DNA from: Gnetum montanum
Lineage: Eukaryota > Streptophyta > Gnetopsida > Gnetales > Gnetaceae
DNA length: 64,000 nucleotides
Assembly: GCA_015680685.1 (NCBI GenBank)
Contig: MNCI01006881.1
Location: forward strand, 60,080-124,079
Direction: 5' to 3'
Of this stretch, positions 23,270-33,284 are shown piece by piece (the stretch's first letter is position 1; each line of letters begins with the position of its first letter). Position numbers and translations under genes: made by a program. The notes beneath the pieces are model-generated. The model did no database searches. It saw nothing but the letters and a program-made list of their open reading frames with translations, and was not told the DNA's origin.

Positions 23270-23490
23270 CATAAGTTGTGTGTACATGTATGATGGTGGT
23301 TTATCATCACACCGGGACACATGGTAGTTTAAGGCCATATCGGGTCGTGGGTGGTAGTTTAAGGGCTTACCAGACCGAATGTGATCCGCAAGTGGCAGTT
23401 TAAGGCCTTAATGGGCCGTAGGGGGTTTTTATGTGGTAGTTTAAGGCCTTACTGGGCCGCCATGGTAGTTTAAGGCCATACCAAGCCGAA
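23270..23490 (-). repeat. Array of 'gtagtttaaggcc' units upstream of RT
   Basis: Six to seven spaced copies of tggtagtttaaggccatan-cgggccg (minus strand: ggccttaaactacca). It lies just before the RT linker of the (-) pol. The same word recurs at 28745-28960 at the far end of the accessory ORF, so the ORF is bracketed by matching arrays. Confidence 0.75.
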
Positions 23491-23589
23491 TGTTTATCGT
23501 AAAATTTACACAGAAGAGTCTGTGCCAAAATGTTCGGTGTGGACTCCTGAAGTTGGTTTACAAGGGAATCAGGATGTGGTAGCATTTGT

Positions 23590-24790
23590 TTTGTTTTAAA
23601 TATATTTTTTTTATTTTTGAATAAATTTTAATTAAAATGAGCAATAAATAGAATAAAAAGAGACAAAGTGCAAGACAACGGTGGCGGCGGTGTGCGGAGC
23701 GCTATATATAGGGGCAGGGGTGTCATTTTGTATGCATTGTGAACCAGAAGCAAACTGAGTGGGAGCGTGAAACTTGAGCGTAAGCGTAAACAGTGAGTGT
23801 AAGCATAAATAGTGAGCGTAAGTGTAAACAGTGAGCGTAAGCGTAGATGATCAAACCCCAGCGTAACCGTAGAGCGTAGAGGTCGAAGTGTTAGCGTAGA
23901 TGTCCCAACTCAGCGTGAGCGTAGAGACTCCAACTTGGTGTAGAGGCTCAGCGTAGGTGTGAGTGATTTCAACCCTCAGCGTAAACCTGTTGACCTCAGC
24001 GTAGAGGATGCCGAAATGGGCAAGGGCAAGTAAGTGGAAGTCCAGGGGAGGAAGGGACTTGACTTGACTTTCGCGGAGGAGAGCGAGGCCATGCTGCAGT
24101 GTCTGCCCAGGCCGAGGGTTCTATCATGGCCTGGATCATCACACAGGTAGGCTCTAATCCTGCCTCTATTGGTTGTTTTCATCTGTACATGTTTCGTAGT
24201 GTAGACAGTCTCGGTAGTGTAGAGGGCTTCGGTGTAGATGCCCGGTGTAGATAGTTAGCATAGAGGGTTTCTATATGCTGAGCGTAAGTTCACAGTGTAG
24301 AGGGTCTCTAGAGCATAGAGCGTATATTGTACATAGCCTAAGTCATTTGTAGCATAATCTATTTTGTCAATGCACAGCGTAAACGATTTTACCAGCATGA
24401 AGTGTAGATGATTTTATCAGCGTATACGTTGACTATTTTTTATGGCGTATACGCTGACTATTTTTTTACGATGTATACACCGACTATTCGTAAATTGTTT
24501 GCACAGTGTTCAGCATAGACTGTTTACATAGTTTTTAGCATAGACTGTTTACACAGTAGTCAGCGTAGACTGTTTACATAGCTTTCAACATAGACTATTT
24601 ACACAGTTTTCAAGGTAGACTGTTTACACAGTGTTCAGCATAGACTATTTACACAATGTATACGCTGAAGGCTTTTACAGCATATATGCTGAGGGTTTTT
24701 ATGATGTATACACTAAGGGTAAATGGTTCTTGACAGCATATATGCTAAGTTAGGCAGTGTATACGCCGAGCGTAAATAGTTGGTAATTTT
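23590..24790 (+). promoter_or_regulatory. Promoter-like region for accessory ORF copy 3
   Basis: GCGCTATATATAGGGGC (TATATATA 23703-23710) in a locally GC-rich patch faces the (+) ORF starting about 1.2 kb on, and points away from the (-) pol. Downstream are 19-20-bp units gagcgtaagcgtaaacagt (23760-23860), gcgtaga-rich repeats to 24360, then agcgtatacgctgactatttt units (24400-24780). The TATA word is palindromic, so direction is inferred from context and from the matching TATA boxes at 32700 and 43387. Confidence 0.5.
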
Positions 24791-24879
24791 TTCTAAGTGT
24801 CTTCCTACAATGTGAAATTTTATTTTTTGTTTCATTTTTATGTATGGCCGATTTACTTTGGCATTTTGGTTGCTTGCAG

Positions 24880-27800
24880 GGACACCGACCCTTTTCTCCT
24901 GGTTGTTGAGCTAGTTGAAGTATTGGTGTGGTTTGGCCCCATTGAGGCTGATGAACCTACCCTGGATCTGACCATTGACAACAATGGGGTCTGGTTCAGG
25001 GAAGGGGTATGTGAATTCCTCGCCTTCATGCTAGACAAATTTAAAGTGGTTGTCTGGTCTCACCTGAGCGAAAAAATGGCATGGAGCATGCTTGAGGCCA
25101 TGTTGCTGGGAGCGTCAGAGGGCATCACCATTTTCATGGAGGAGATCGATGAAGGGCTACTTGTGATCTAGGACATTCCCTCTGGTGGGCCCAGGTCTAC
25201 TCACCCATTAACAACAACACTCTATTTTTAGTTGCGCGTGCACACACATTGTTCCAGAACCCTCCTGGCATAGTGTACCAAGTGGATAGGTATGATCGTT
25301 TAAGCTTGACATTTCTTTTCACCATTTGGCATTTGCTTCTGTTTTGACATCCGTTCTTTTGTTGGCCCCAAGTCAACCCAGACGGAACATGCATTGAGGA
25401 TGATGGGCTTGCTCTAGCTCGTACTGCTCTAGAGACCTTTAAGGTGGGTCCCACCCTTCATGGAGGTGTATTAGCTCAAACCAATGATGATATTTTCCAT
25501 TTTCACAAATAGTTCTCTAGAGCGTTCGCCCTATGCAAAGCTCGTGGATGGTTGCATGGAGATTGGTCGCATAAGGGACCAATTTTCCCTTGTGACTGTA
25601 ACTTGGGTAGTACATCTAAGTCCACAACTGAGGGTAAATGACAATATTTTCTAGATTTGTTAAGGTGTTTGTTCAACTACCGAGGGTTGTACTGATATGA
25701 TGATTTCGAATTGTATTTATAGTTGATGTTCCTCTTGGCGGGGACCCTGTCACAACCGAACAAACTGAGAGTACCCTCTCGATGAAGTTCGGGAAGATCA
25801 GTAAGGCTCAAAAATGGTTGTGTACCCATGTTCTGCCATCCATCATTCATTTTTTAGATGATGTTGGCCTTATGGATCTCTTTACAACCCTTAGCCCTGA
25901 TGTGTCGATAGCAGAAATGATCAAGATCATGGATTCCTTTGACAAGTCTGTGCACCTAGATTAAGGGTGTTAAGATAGTTTTCCATCTATCGCCTGAATT
26001 CTTTTCGAACCTGTTTGGTGTACCGGTAGATTGTATAAATGCAGTTTTAGACAGGGCTCATAAAGAGCTCTATATGGTTCGTGAATTAGAGGACTGGTTG
26101 GATGTTACCAAGGGTGCTAAGGGATTCCCTATGCAGGGGAAGTCAAAGGTTGAGGAGGTGAATGAATTATATCCTCTGTTTATGGCATAGATATTCCCTA
26201 AATCCCTTTCCCAGGTGCAGAGTCTTGGTGTTGAGGCTATGTGTATTATGCAAACTGTTCTAGAAACTGGAATGCGTTATAACTAGGCCCAATTTTTTTT
26301 GTCGGGCCTGCATAAGGAGATAGTGTGATTGTGCTTAAATGTCGAGACACAGTCCCACTTTACCTTTGCCTTCTTTGCTAGTTATCTTCGCGACTTAGCT
26401 AAATTTCTAGTGGTTCACATGGACAAAAAGTACGTTCTACGGGACCGAGGTCAATTATCCTGCCCGTGGATCAACCATTTGTTTGAAACAGCCAAGTCCC
26501 AAGATGCACCCAAGGGAATTGATGAATCCGTATGTATCATGATAGGGGGATCATCTGGTACCTCAATCCACACATGTGATAGTGTGGGGTTGGAACCAGA
26601 TGACGTGCCTTATACTACAAAAAGAGTAGAATGGGTCATCAAAGAGACCATTGGCAAGGCCAAGTCGAAGCTAACAAATCATGAACGTTCAACTGAGGAG
26701 GCTTCAACTATGGATGAGCCACGAGTTAAGCATATACAATTCAAGATGCCTGCCTGAGGTAAGTAAAATTAGTGCACTTATTACTTTATTATTTTCATCT
26801 TATTCATAATTTTCACTTTGACCACTTACATGCCATTGATGCCTTCAGACTTGACTCAAGAAGTGAGGAGGCAAGAATTAGAGACTATCATTGAAGAGGA
26901 GGAAACTACCACTGAGTTAATGACTGAGGAGGAAGATGTGGGGAAAGACCAGGCAGGAGGGATGGAAGAGTTGAGGGAAGACACCACAAAAACTGAGCTA
27001 GTGGATGACCAGAGTAGTGTCGACGAAATGTTTAGCAGCTTCCTTAAGGGAGGACTAGACTTAGGCGAACCCCCAAACCCAGAAGGAGACCGAGAACACG
27101 GTATGTTTTCTTTGATTTTATTATGTTATTTTGTGAGTTTTTATTTTATGGTATTTTACTTTTATTTTTTTTAATTGCTTCTAGACAAAGGTAGTGAAAC
27201 CAGAACAATGCGGCTGGACGTACCGATGAAAACGGTTCCCCATGAAAGGACCGCGGAGGTTTGTCCGTCTCGCACTCGTGGACCCTTTACTTGGACTGAA
27301 ATGCCAAGTAAAATGGATTTTGTGGCTGGTATCATTGAGGAGGTTGTTGAACACATTCAAGAGGCCCACCCTAAGATAGGTACGAATATTTCAAGTTTTC
27401 TACAACTTTAGAGTTTCACACCCTGCTTTTGTCATTTTAGCATTTGTTCTTTTCATGTGCATAGGTGCCAAACTGAGGTGGGATTCCTCTAAGGCAATTA
27501 GCATAAAGAGTTTGCCCACACTATCCCCAGAAGTTGAGCAGGTACCAAGGCCAGTTTATGAGGAGGTGGCAGAGGGTCTCGTACACAACGGTAAATTGCT
27601 TTGGACTTGTAGGCGTTCCATCAAGCAGTTGTGGTTGCAAGTTCAAGCAAAGGAGAAGGAAGTTTCCAAGTTGTCAGTTGAGCATGACGATCTCAAGGCT
27701 CTGTATGAGTTCACCTATACTAAACTAAGCGGTGATTGCTCTTGGTGGACTTTCAAGGTCACGTGTACCAGGTACTGGAATCTGCTCAATCGTCACGCAT

Positions 27801-28440
27801 CATTGACAACGAAATTAGTGGAGCGTAAGGACCAAATAGATCTTCTGAACCTCAAGTGTCAAGATTGGAAAGCTTTCGCTTCCAAGGTATGTAAATGGGA
27901 TTAGGATGAAAAGAACCACAAAAATCATTATAAGAAATCGTTGAAGGAAGTATCTATTGAAAAGCGTCGACTGGAAATGTTTGTGGAGGGTCTGGGTCTA
28001 CACGCTGCGCTCGATACCTTTGCTCAAAACACAACTGTTGAGATGGAATCACCTACAAGGATGATTACAACCACTTCTGGGGAGGTGTCGGTGGGTGAAT
28101 TCTCTTTAAAACATTCTACCTAGTCAGCTATTGACAAGGGGAAGGCCTTGGAAAATGTCGACCTAGGCCTTGATGGGACCGATTGGACCAGTGTCTCAGA
28201 AGAGGAAATCCTCTGCTGGCTGCAATTTGGCTTAGGGGGATCCCCTACAGTAAGCATTTTGTTATTATGAAATTCGTTCACTGCATAATTTTTAAAATTT
28301 TATCTTTCTCTTGTTCTTATGTTGATTGTCTCTTTTTGCATTTTTAGGATCAAGGCGGTGACAATGTCCATGAAGCTAGCCCCAGTGGAGTGGGGGCCCA
28401 TGATGCTAGCAGGTCCTCCCATCCCAGATGTTTAGTTTTT
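24880..28440 (+). pseudogene. Accessory ORF copy 3: intron-containing, HAD-like head, coiled-coil tail
   Basis: Most complete copy. A GCAG acceptor precedes the first exon (24880-25289), which carries LLVVELVEVLVWF, GVWFREGVCEFLAF and FKVVVWSHLSEK; spacing and the VVWS step resemble NIF/FCP1-like HAD phosphatases, but the expected DxDx aspartates read E-L-V-E. Probable GT..AG introns: 25290-25371, 25634-25722, 26759-26848, 27101-27184, 27380-27464 and 28250-28347. The third exon (25723-26758) has VSIAEMIKIMDSF, FHLSPEFFSNLFGVP and PWINHLFETAKSQD. An acidic exon follows (26849-27100), then MPSKMDFVAGIIEEVVEHIQ, LSPEVEQVPRPVYEEV, a long coiled-coil (27600-28000), and a final small exon near 28348-28400. 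In-frame stops at 25171, 25965 and elsewhere mark it as decayed. Copies at 5.6-8.3 and 36.4-41.9 kb share exon order. Function unknown. Confidence 0.65.
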
Positions 28441-28744
28441 AGGTTTTTTTTACTCAAATTTATACGGGAATTGTAAATTGAGATGAATGAAACTAGTTAA
28501 CTCTTGTACTTGTACATCATTTCATGTATAAAAATCTTTTTTGTTGATTTTGAGTTTAATTGCAAACACAACACGGTGATGTAAAATGTTTTGGTTTGTT
28601 TTTATGGTTTAAGTGTAATGTGCGGATGTAATCATAAGTCGGAGTATAATGATGAATGAAAGATAATCAAAAAAATTGATATTGACAACATGGCAATGTA
28701 AGCGTAAATTCGAACAATGAGCTGAAATTGGAGAGGAAAACAAA

Positions 28745-28960
28745 GTATAAGTGGATGATCTAGTTTAAGGCCATTTCGGGCTAGATTCGCACTAGTTTAA
28801 GGCCATTTCAGGCCCCAGCGTAAGCAAGGGACATTTCGAATGACACAGGTAGATTTCTCGATTGACTGACCATTTTTTATCGTGGCTAGTTTTATGTCAT
28901 TGCGGACATGATACTTTAACGTTGTCCTAGACTAGTTGTAGTTTAACGTCATTTCGGACC
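28745..28960 (-). repeat. Array of 'ctagtttaaggccatttcgg' units
   Basis: Four to five copies of the TTTAAGGCCATTTCGGGC or TTTAACGTCATTTCGGACC word. Minus-strand sense is gcccgaaatggccttaaactag, the same module as after integrase elsewhere. It separates the end of the accessory ORF from the (-) post-protease linker. Confidence 0.75.
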
Positions 28961-28975
28961 ACTTATTTTTGTTAT

Positions 28976-29443
28976 TTATTGGTTTAGTAATTTTTTGATT
29001 TTTTGCATTTTAACATTGGGCGATGCGTTAGTGGGTACGATTCTATATTCAGCATCTCCTTCGCTAATCACATTGAATGGTAATTCAGCCCAAGGGACAT
29101 CCAATGGAATGGTTTCCACGTTAGTGTTTTCTGACGCTTCAACATGTATCATGGTTTCTGTGTGAATTGTGGTTTCTAAGTGAGCTTGTGTATGTACAAT
29201 GTTAGGCTTGGGTATTTCTATTTTGGGTGGGTCTTCTTCTGTGTTTAAAGGATTATCGCCTACTAATTGTTGTTCATTTATGTCATGTTGTCTAGACTCT
29301 TCGAGCTTAACCTTTGAGCCTTGGTCTATGTCTATGTACGATGAGATGATGGGTGTAGCAACCTCCCCATGTATGATGATTTCACCACCTTCATAAGGCA
29401 GATGAATCTCTTGGTGTATAGGGGATGAGAATGATTTCACATC
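28976..29443 (-). pseudogene. Post-protease linker of a minus-strand pol
   Basis: A minus-strand frame of about 150 codons opens with SPIHQEIHLPYEGGEIIIHG, the segment that follows GRPWIH in Tat-type polyproteins (VPSxLHQ..KFP..G..V.I.GE). It then becomes acidic and low-complexity, and closes with EYRIVPTNASPNVKMQK before TAA. Upstream a TAG interrupts where the protease should join, and family homology stops at about 29443 where a plus-strand 3' UTR begins. It lies in the order expected for the (-) pol at 19.6-23.25 kb but is separated from it by the accessory ORF cassette. Confidence 0.55.
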
Positions 29444-30064
29444 CCTCTAGCATACACATTATGACATACATGGCATTCTCTTCACATCAACAGCTAAACT
29501 CATGATGGATGTAATGCAACTCGTCCCATGGAGAGGCTTTGTGGGCTTTTCAAAGCCTTAAATAGATGTAACAAAACTCATCCTAGGTAGGAAACACTTG
29601 TCCTACAGATGCAATGTGGTTACATCAAAGAAAATCCCCTTTAATTGATGGCCCATCCCTTGCAACTAGTATTTAGCAATAAGTTGAAGCCAATAGAGGT
29701 TCGCCTCATAGCAAGAAAAAAAACAAGAATAGGAAAAAGCATATCCCCAAGGAAATTGACAACGCTACAGCTTTACAAATAGCCTAGCCTTAGATTTACT
29801 TTGACGCTCTCATAAGCACTCCAACGAGAGGTCAATGTTTTAGGGGCAAACCACTTCATGTCGTGGTCACTATTAGTCATGCTAAATTTTCATCTTACAT
29901 CATGATCCATTGTTTACATTTCATTTCCACCATTTAAATTTCATCTCCCTAGAATTTCCTATACCCCTTTTCCTTCAACATAATCTTATTCCCATGCCAT
30001 TCTTGAGCATGGTAAAATGACATTCAATCTTGTACCAACGAATGATGTTGGTGGCATGTCTACT
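29444..30064 (+). other. 3' UTR before LTR C
   Basis: No gene. It matches 48545-49130 (for example CCCTAAATAGATGTAA- and TCCTATAGATGC-like words), the 3' UTR of the element ending in LTR D. It is the only internal remnant of the element whose 3' LTR is LTR C. Confidence 0.6.
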
Positions 30065-30143
30065 GTGGTGTTTTGTAATTCTTTGTTAACGTCTCTTAGG
30101 CCACTTCTCCAGACATCAACAAAGAGGGGCCATTGAAACACTA
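30065..30143 (+). other. PPT/3' LTR hairpin (LTR C)
   Basis: Left arm GTGGTGTTTTG...CTTTGTTAACGTCT; right arm AGACATCAACAAAG...TGAAACACTA. The polypurine tract CAACAAAGAGGGGCCAT ends at the LTR's TG (30134). Confidence 0.75.
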
Positions 30144-31887
30144 GAAAATTTTGGGTCTTGGAATCTTGATTGCAAATTTGGATAAGTGTCTAAATGGTGG
30201 CACTTTGCCCATATTTTTACAAGTGTTGAGTGTAGCTAGCTCCAACTACCAAATTTGGAAAATTATTATAAGTGTTAGAATGATGGAAATTTCTACCAAA
30301 TTCTCATGTCATGCTATGTAGCATAGCATAGTGTAGCAACTGGTCACACTGTGCAGTGTAGCACCATGTCATGCTATGTAGTGTAGTATAGCGTAGAACT
30401 TGGTCATGCTGTATAGTGTAGCACCATGTCACATTGTGTAGCGTAGCACCCACTCACACTGTGCAGCATAGCACAATGAAGCACCATGTCATGCTGTGTA
30501 GTGTAGCATAGCATAGCACCATGTCATGTTGTGTAGCGTAGCATAGCGCAGCACCCGATCATGTTGTGTAGTGTAGCACAATGTAGCACCATGTTAGGCT
30601 ATGTAGCGTAGTTCAGCATAGCACTCTATCCAGCGTAGAAACTAGCATCCTGTGTCTCACACGTAACATAGGACAAGTGTAGCAGATAGCATCCCATGCC
30701 CACATGTAACATGGGATAGGCCCAACAACAAACATCCCGTGTCCCGCATGTAACATGAGATGAGCATAGCAGAAAGTGTCCCATGTGTAACATGGAACAA
30801 GTCCAATAGCCAACATCCCATGTCCCACAGGTAACATGAGATGATGATAGTAGATAGCATCCCATGTCCCATGTGTAACACAGAACAAGCCCAACAGCCA
30901 GCATCCCATGTCCCGCACGTAACATGGGACGAGTGTAGCAGATAGCGTCTCGTGTCCCTTGTGTAACATGCAACAAGCTCAATAGCAAACATCCCATGTC
31001 CCACACATAACATGGGATGAGCATAGCTGCCAACGTCCTATGTCCTACACCTAACATGGGATGAGCATGGTCACACCCATCGCATTGCCACATGGCACAT
31101 TATCCACATTTTGGGCTAATCCTAGCCCTATAAATGCCCCTACACCCTCTCTTGAGGAGGGGGAGGTTGACTTTGATTTTTCACCAATAAGGTAGTTGGC
31201 ACTTTCATTTGGCATTTTGGCACTTTCGTATCTTGGCACTTAGCATCATGGGTGAACAGGATCCAAAGCACACTACACCAGTAGAGAAGCACAGCTACAC
31301 TACATGCTATACTACAGCCCCATTGAAGCCCTGTAGAACATCGCATAGTACACTATCGCTACCAACCTGGCAAGCATAGTTCATCACAGTGAGCACTAGA
31401 CATCACAGTGGACACCAGACATCACATCCTGACATCACCAAGGCTAGGATTATGGTTCCACTATGCCTGTTGTATACTATGTACCATTTGAGACCCTTTG
31501 TGAATTAGCTATGTTTCCTCTTTTGGGGCACTACACTGCTATTCCTAAATTCTGTTGCATTTCTCAAGCATTTCTTTTTAGCATTTATCATAACACTTAT
31601 ATTTTCTCACTTTTTCATAAATATTTGCATGTTTACATCACTATTCTTAGGCTAGGACACCCTGCTACACTCTAGCTTAGATGGAACCAATGCCCGCATG
31701 TAACGTAGTATAAACACTTTTTACATATTTTTGTTTTAACATCATATAAGTCCCTATCTAATCAACTAAACCATTAAGGGCACCCTGTTTCTATTTTCTC
31801 CAACATGGCCCTCACATGGATTCAGGTTTAGGCTATACACTCAGTGATGTCTTGATGTTCCAGCCACCAATATTTTTGGATGTTACA
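30134..31887 (+). mobile_element. LTR C (family H)
   Basis: 1.75 kb, starting TGAAACACTAGAAAATTTTG and ending GGATGTTACA. It shares the U3 arrays, TATA (31129-31136) and post-TATA block of LTR H. Its left side is a genuine PPT, so it was a 3' LTR. On the right, a degraded PBS-like GTACTAAAATGTG sits where a PBS would, and pol 1 follows without gag. It may serve two elements through recombination. Confidence 0.82.
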
Positions 31888-33284
31888 CATGATAGTACTA
31901 AAATGTGAAATTTCCCAAGTGCAAAATGTAGCAATCCCAAAATTTTTTCCAACTTTTAGGTCATGCTCTCAAGGACACCCCAGAGCTTGAGAACCTATCC
32001 CACCACACGAGACACATAAATAAAGCCCTATCATGTGACATGGGACACAGAGCACCCAAAACCCTTCCCTCAATGCATTATGCTAAGTAATACATTTGAA
32101 ACCCCTGTCCTATCTTGCCGCATAGGACACAACAAAAACCTTGTCACATCCTTAGATTCTTAACACTTAGAAGCTTTTGAAAAAACCCTCCCCCAACACC
32201 ATGACATAGAATGCCATTAGACCCAAAAAAACTACAAATAAAAAAAATGTGTGAACATAAAGATACTTGGCACATGCACCCTTTTCCAGCCACAATGGTG
32301 GCAGTGGTGATGGTGGCTACGGCACAATGGCCACAATGATGGTAGTAGTGGCAACAGTCTGTACCCATGGTAGGCCAACCCCACCCCAAAGCACAAATGT
32401 AAAAAATGAAAAAGGGAATGAGAAATCGATAGTAGGGTGTGATGGCATACCTGGTAGATGGTGCCTCCTAATGCTCTTCGATGCATGCCCTAGGGAGATG
32501 CCACAAGCTTCACTTACCCTCATCAATGTTGGCAAGGCCAGGGTGACTACGCTTGATCCTATGTGCCATTTTCTTAGTGTTAAGATCTAGCTCTTTTGCT
32601 GTCACACTCTTTGGGTGATTACCTTTGCTTTGTCCACACTATGCTTAAAGGACTATTGGCTCTAATGGTGAAAATAACAAGTTTACCATAGGTAAACCCC
32701 TATTTATACCCTCTAGGGTCAACTAACATGTCATCCTTCCAGGACATCTCGTGTCCCATGCATAATGTGAGATGCTCTATGTCTTTTGCATAACATGGAC
32801 CATCCCATGTCCTATGCGTAATGTAGGATGCTCTATGTCCCATGCATGACACAAAACATCTCATGTCCAGCATGTAACATAGAATGCTTCATATCCTGTG
32901 TGTAACACAGAACATCCCATGTCTTGTGTAGTGTAACACTGAGAGTTAGAAAAATTTTCTAACTTTTTTCAGCTTTTCACACCTAGAAATATTTTTACAT
33001 TTTTTCTTATTTCTTGATGAATGTTCATCTTGGTCCCATGCTTCAAGCCTTTCAATTTTTTCTTAGATTTACACCTTATGCATAGTCTACGTTTTGCTAT
33101 GATCTTAAACTAGCAATTTTGTGGCCAATCAAGGTTGTAGCAAAGAACACAGAAAATAATAAAACATATAAAAATAAATTATTTTTGATACTACATGGTT
33201 AACTTATATAACATTGTCTTCCTTATTTTATGCATTTTTATTCATTAGAATAGGTTCCACTTAATTCTTTTCTAGTTATCTTTC
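31888..33284 (-). promoter_or_regulatory. Antisense promoter region upstream of pol 1
   Basis: The region is homologous to 42.4-43.85 kb. The minus strand carries GGTATAAATAGGGG (TATA 32700-32709), matching GGATATAAATAGAGG at 43387-43397. It contains repeats of the CATCCCATGTCCCATGCATAACATG type (32740-32940) and one gatcttaaactagcaatttt word near 33110. No gene is supported; frames near 32.2-32.6 kb are on a GGT/CCA-rich stretch. At the right edge ttatctttcag precedes the pol linker and looks like a splice acceptor. Confidence 0.5.

Noticed and set aside
23976-24182. Minus-strand frame in the promoter-like region
   Set aside because: Short, lies in gcgtag repeats, and has no homologue at the matching positions before pol 1 and pol 2.
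30613-31093. Three overlapping minus-strand frames of 118-155 codons, also 9515-9778
   Set aside because: All are translations of the catgtaacatggga array in U3 of LTRs C and H, open in three frames at once.
32144-32590. Frames with His/Val/Gly runs
   Set aside because: Driven by a GGTGGC/GCCACC-rich stretch in the antisense promoter region; the counterpart at 42.9-43.1 kb does not keep the frame.
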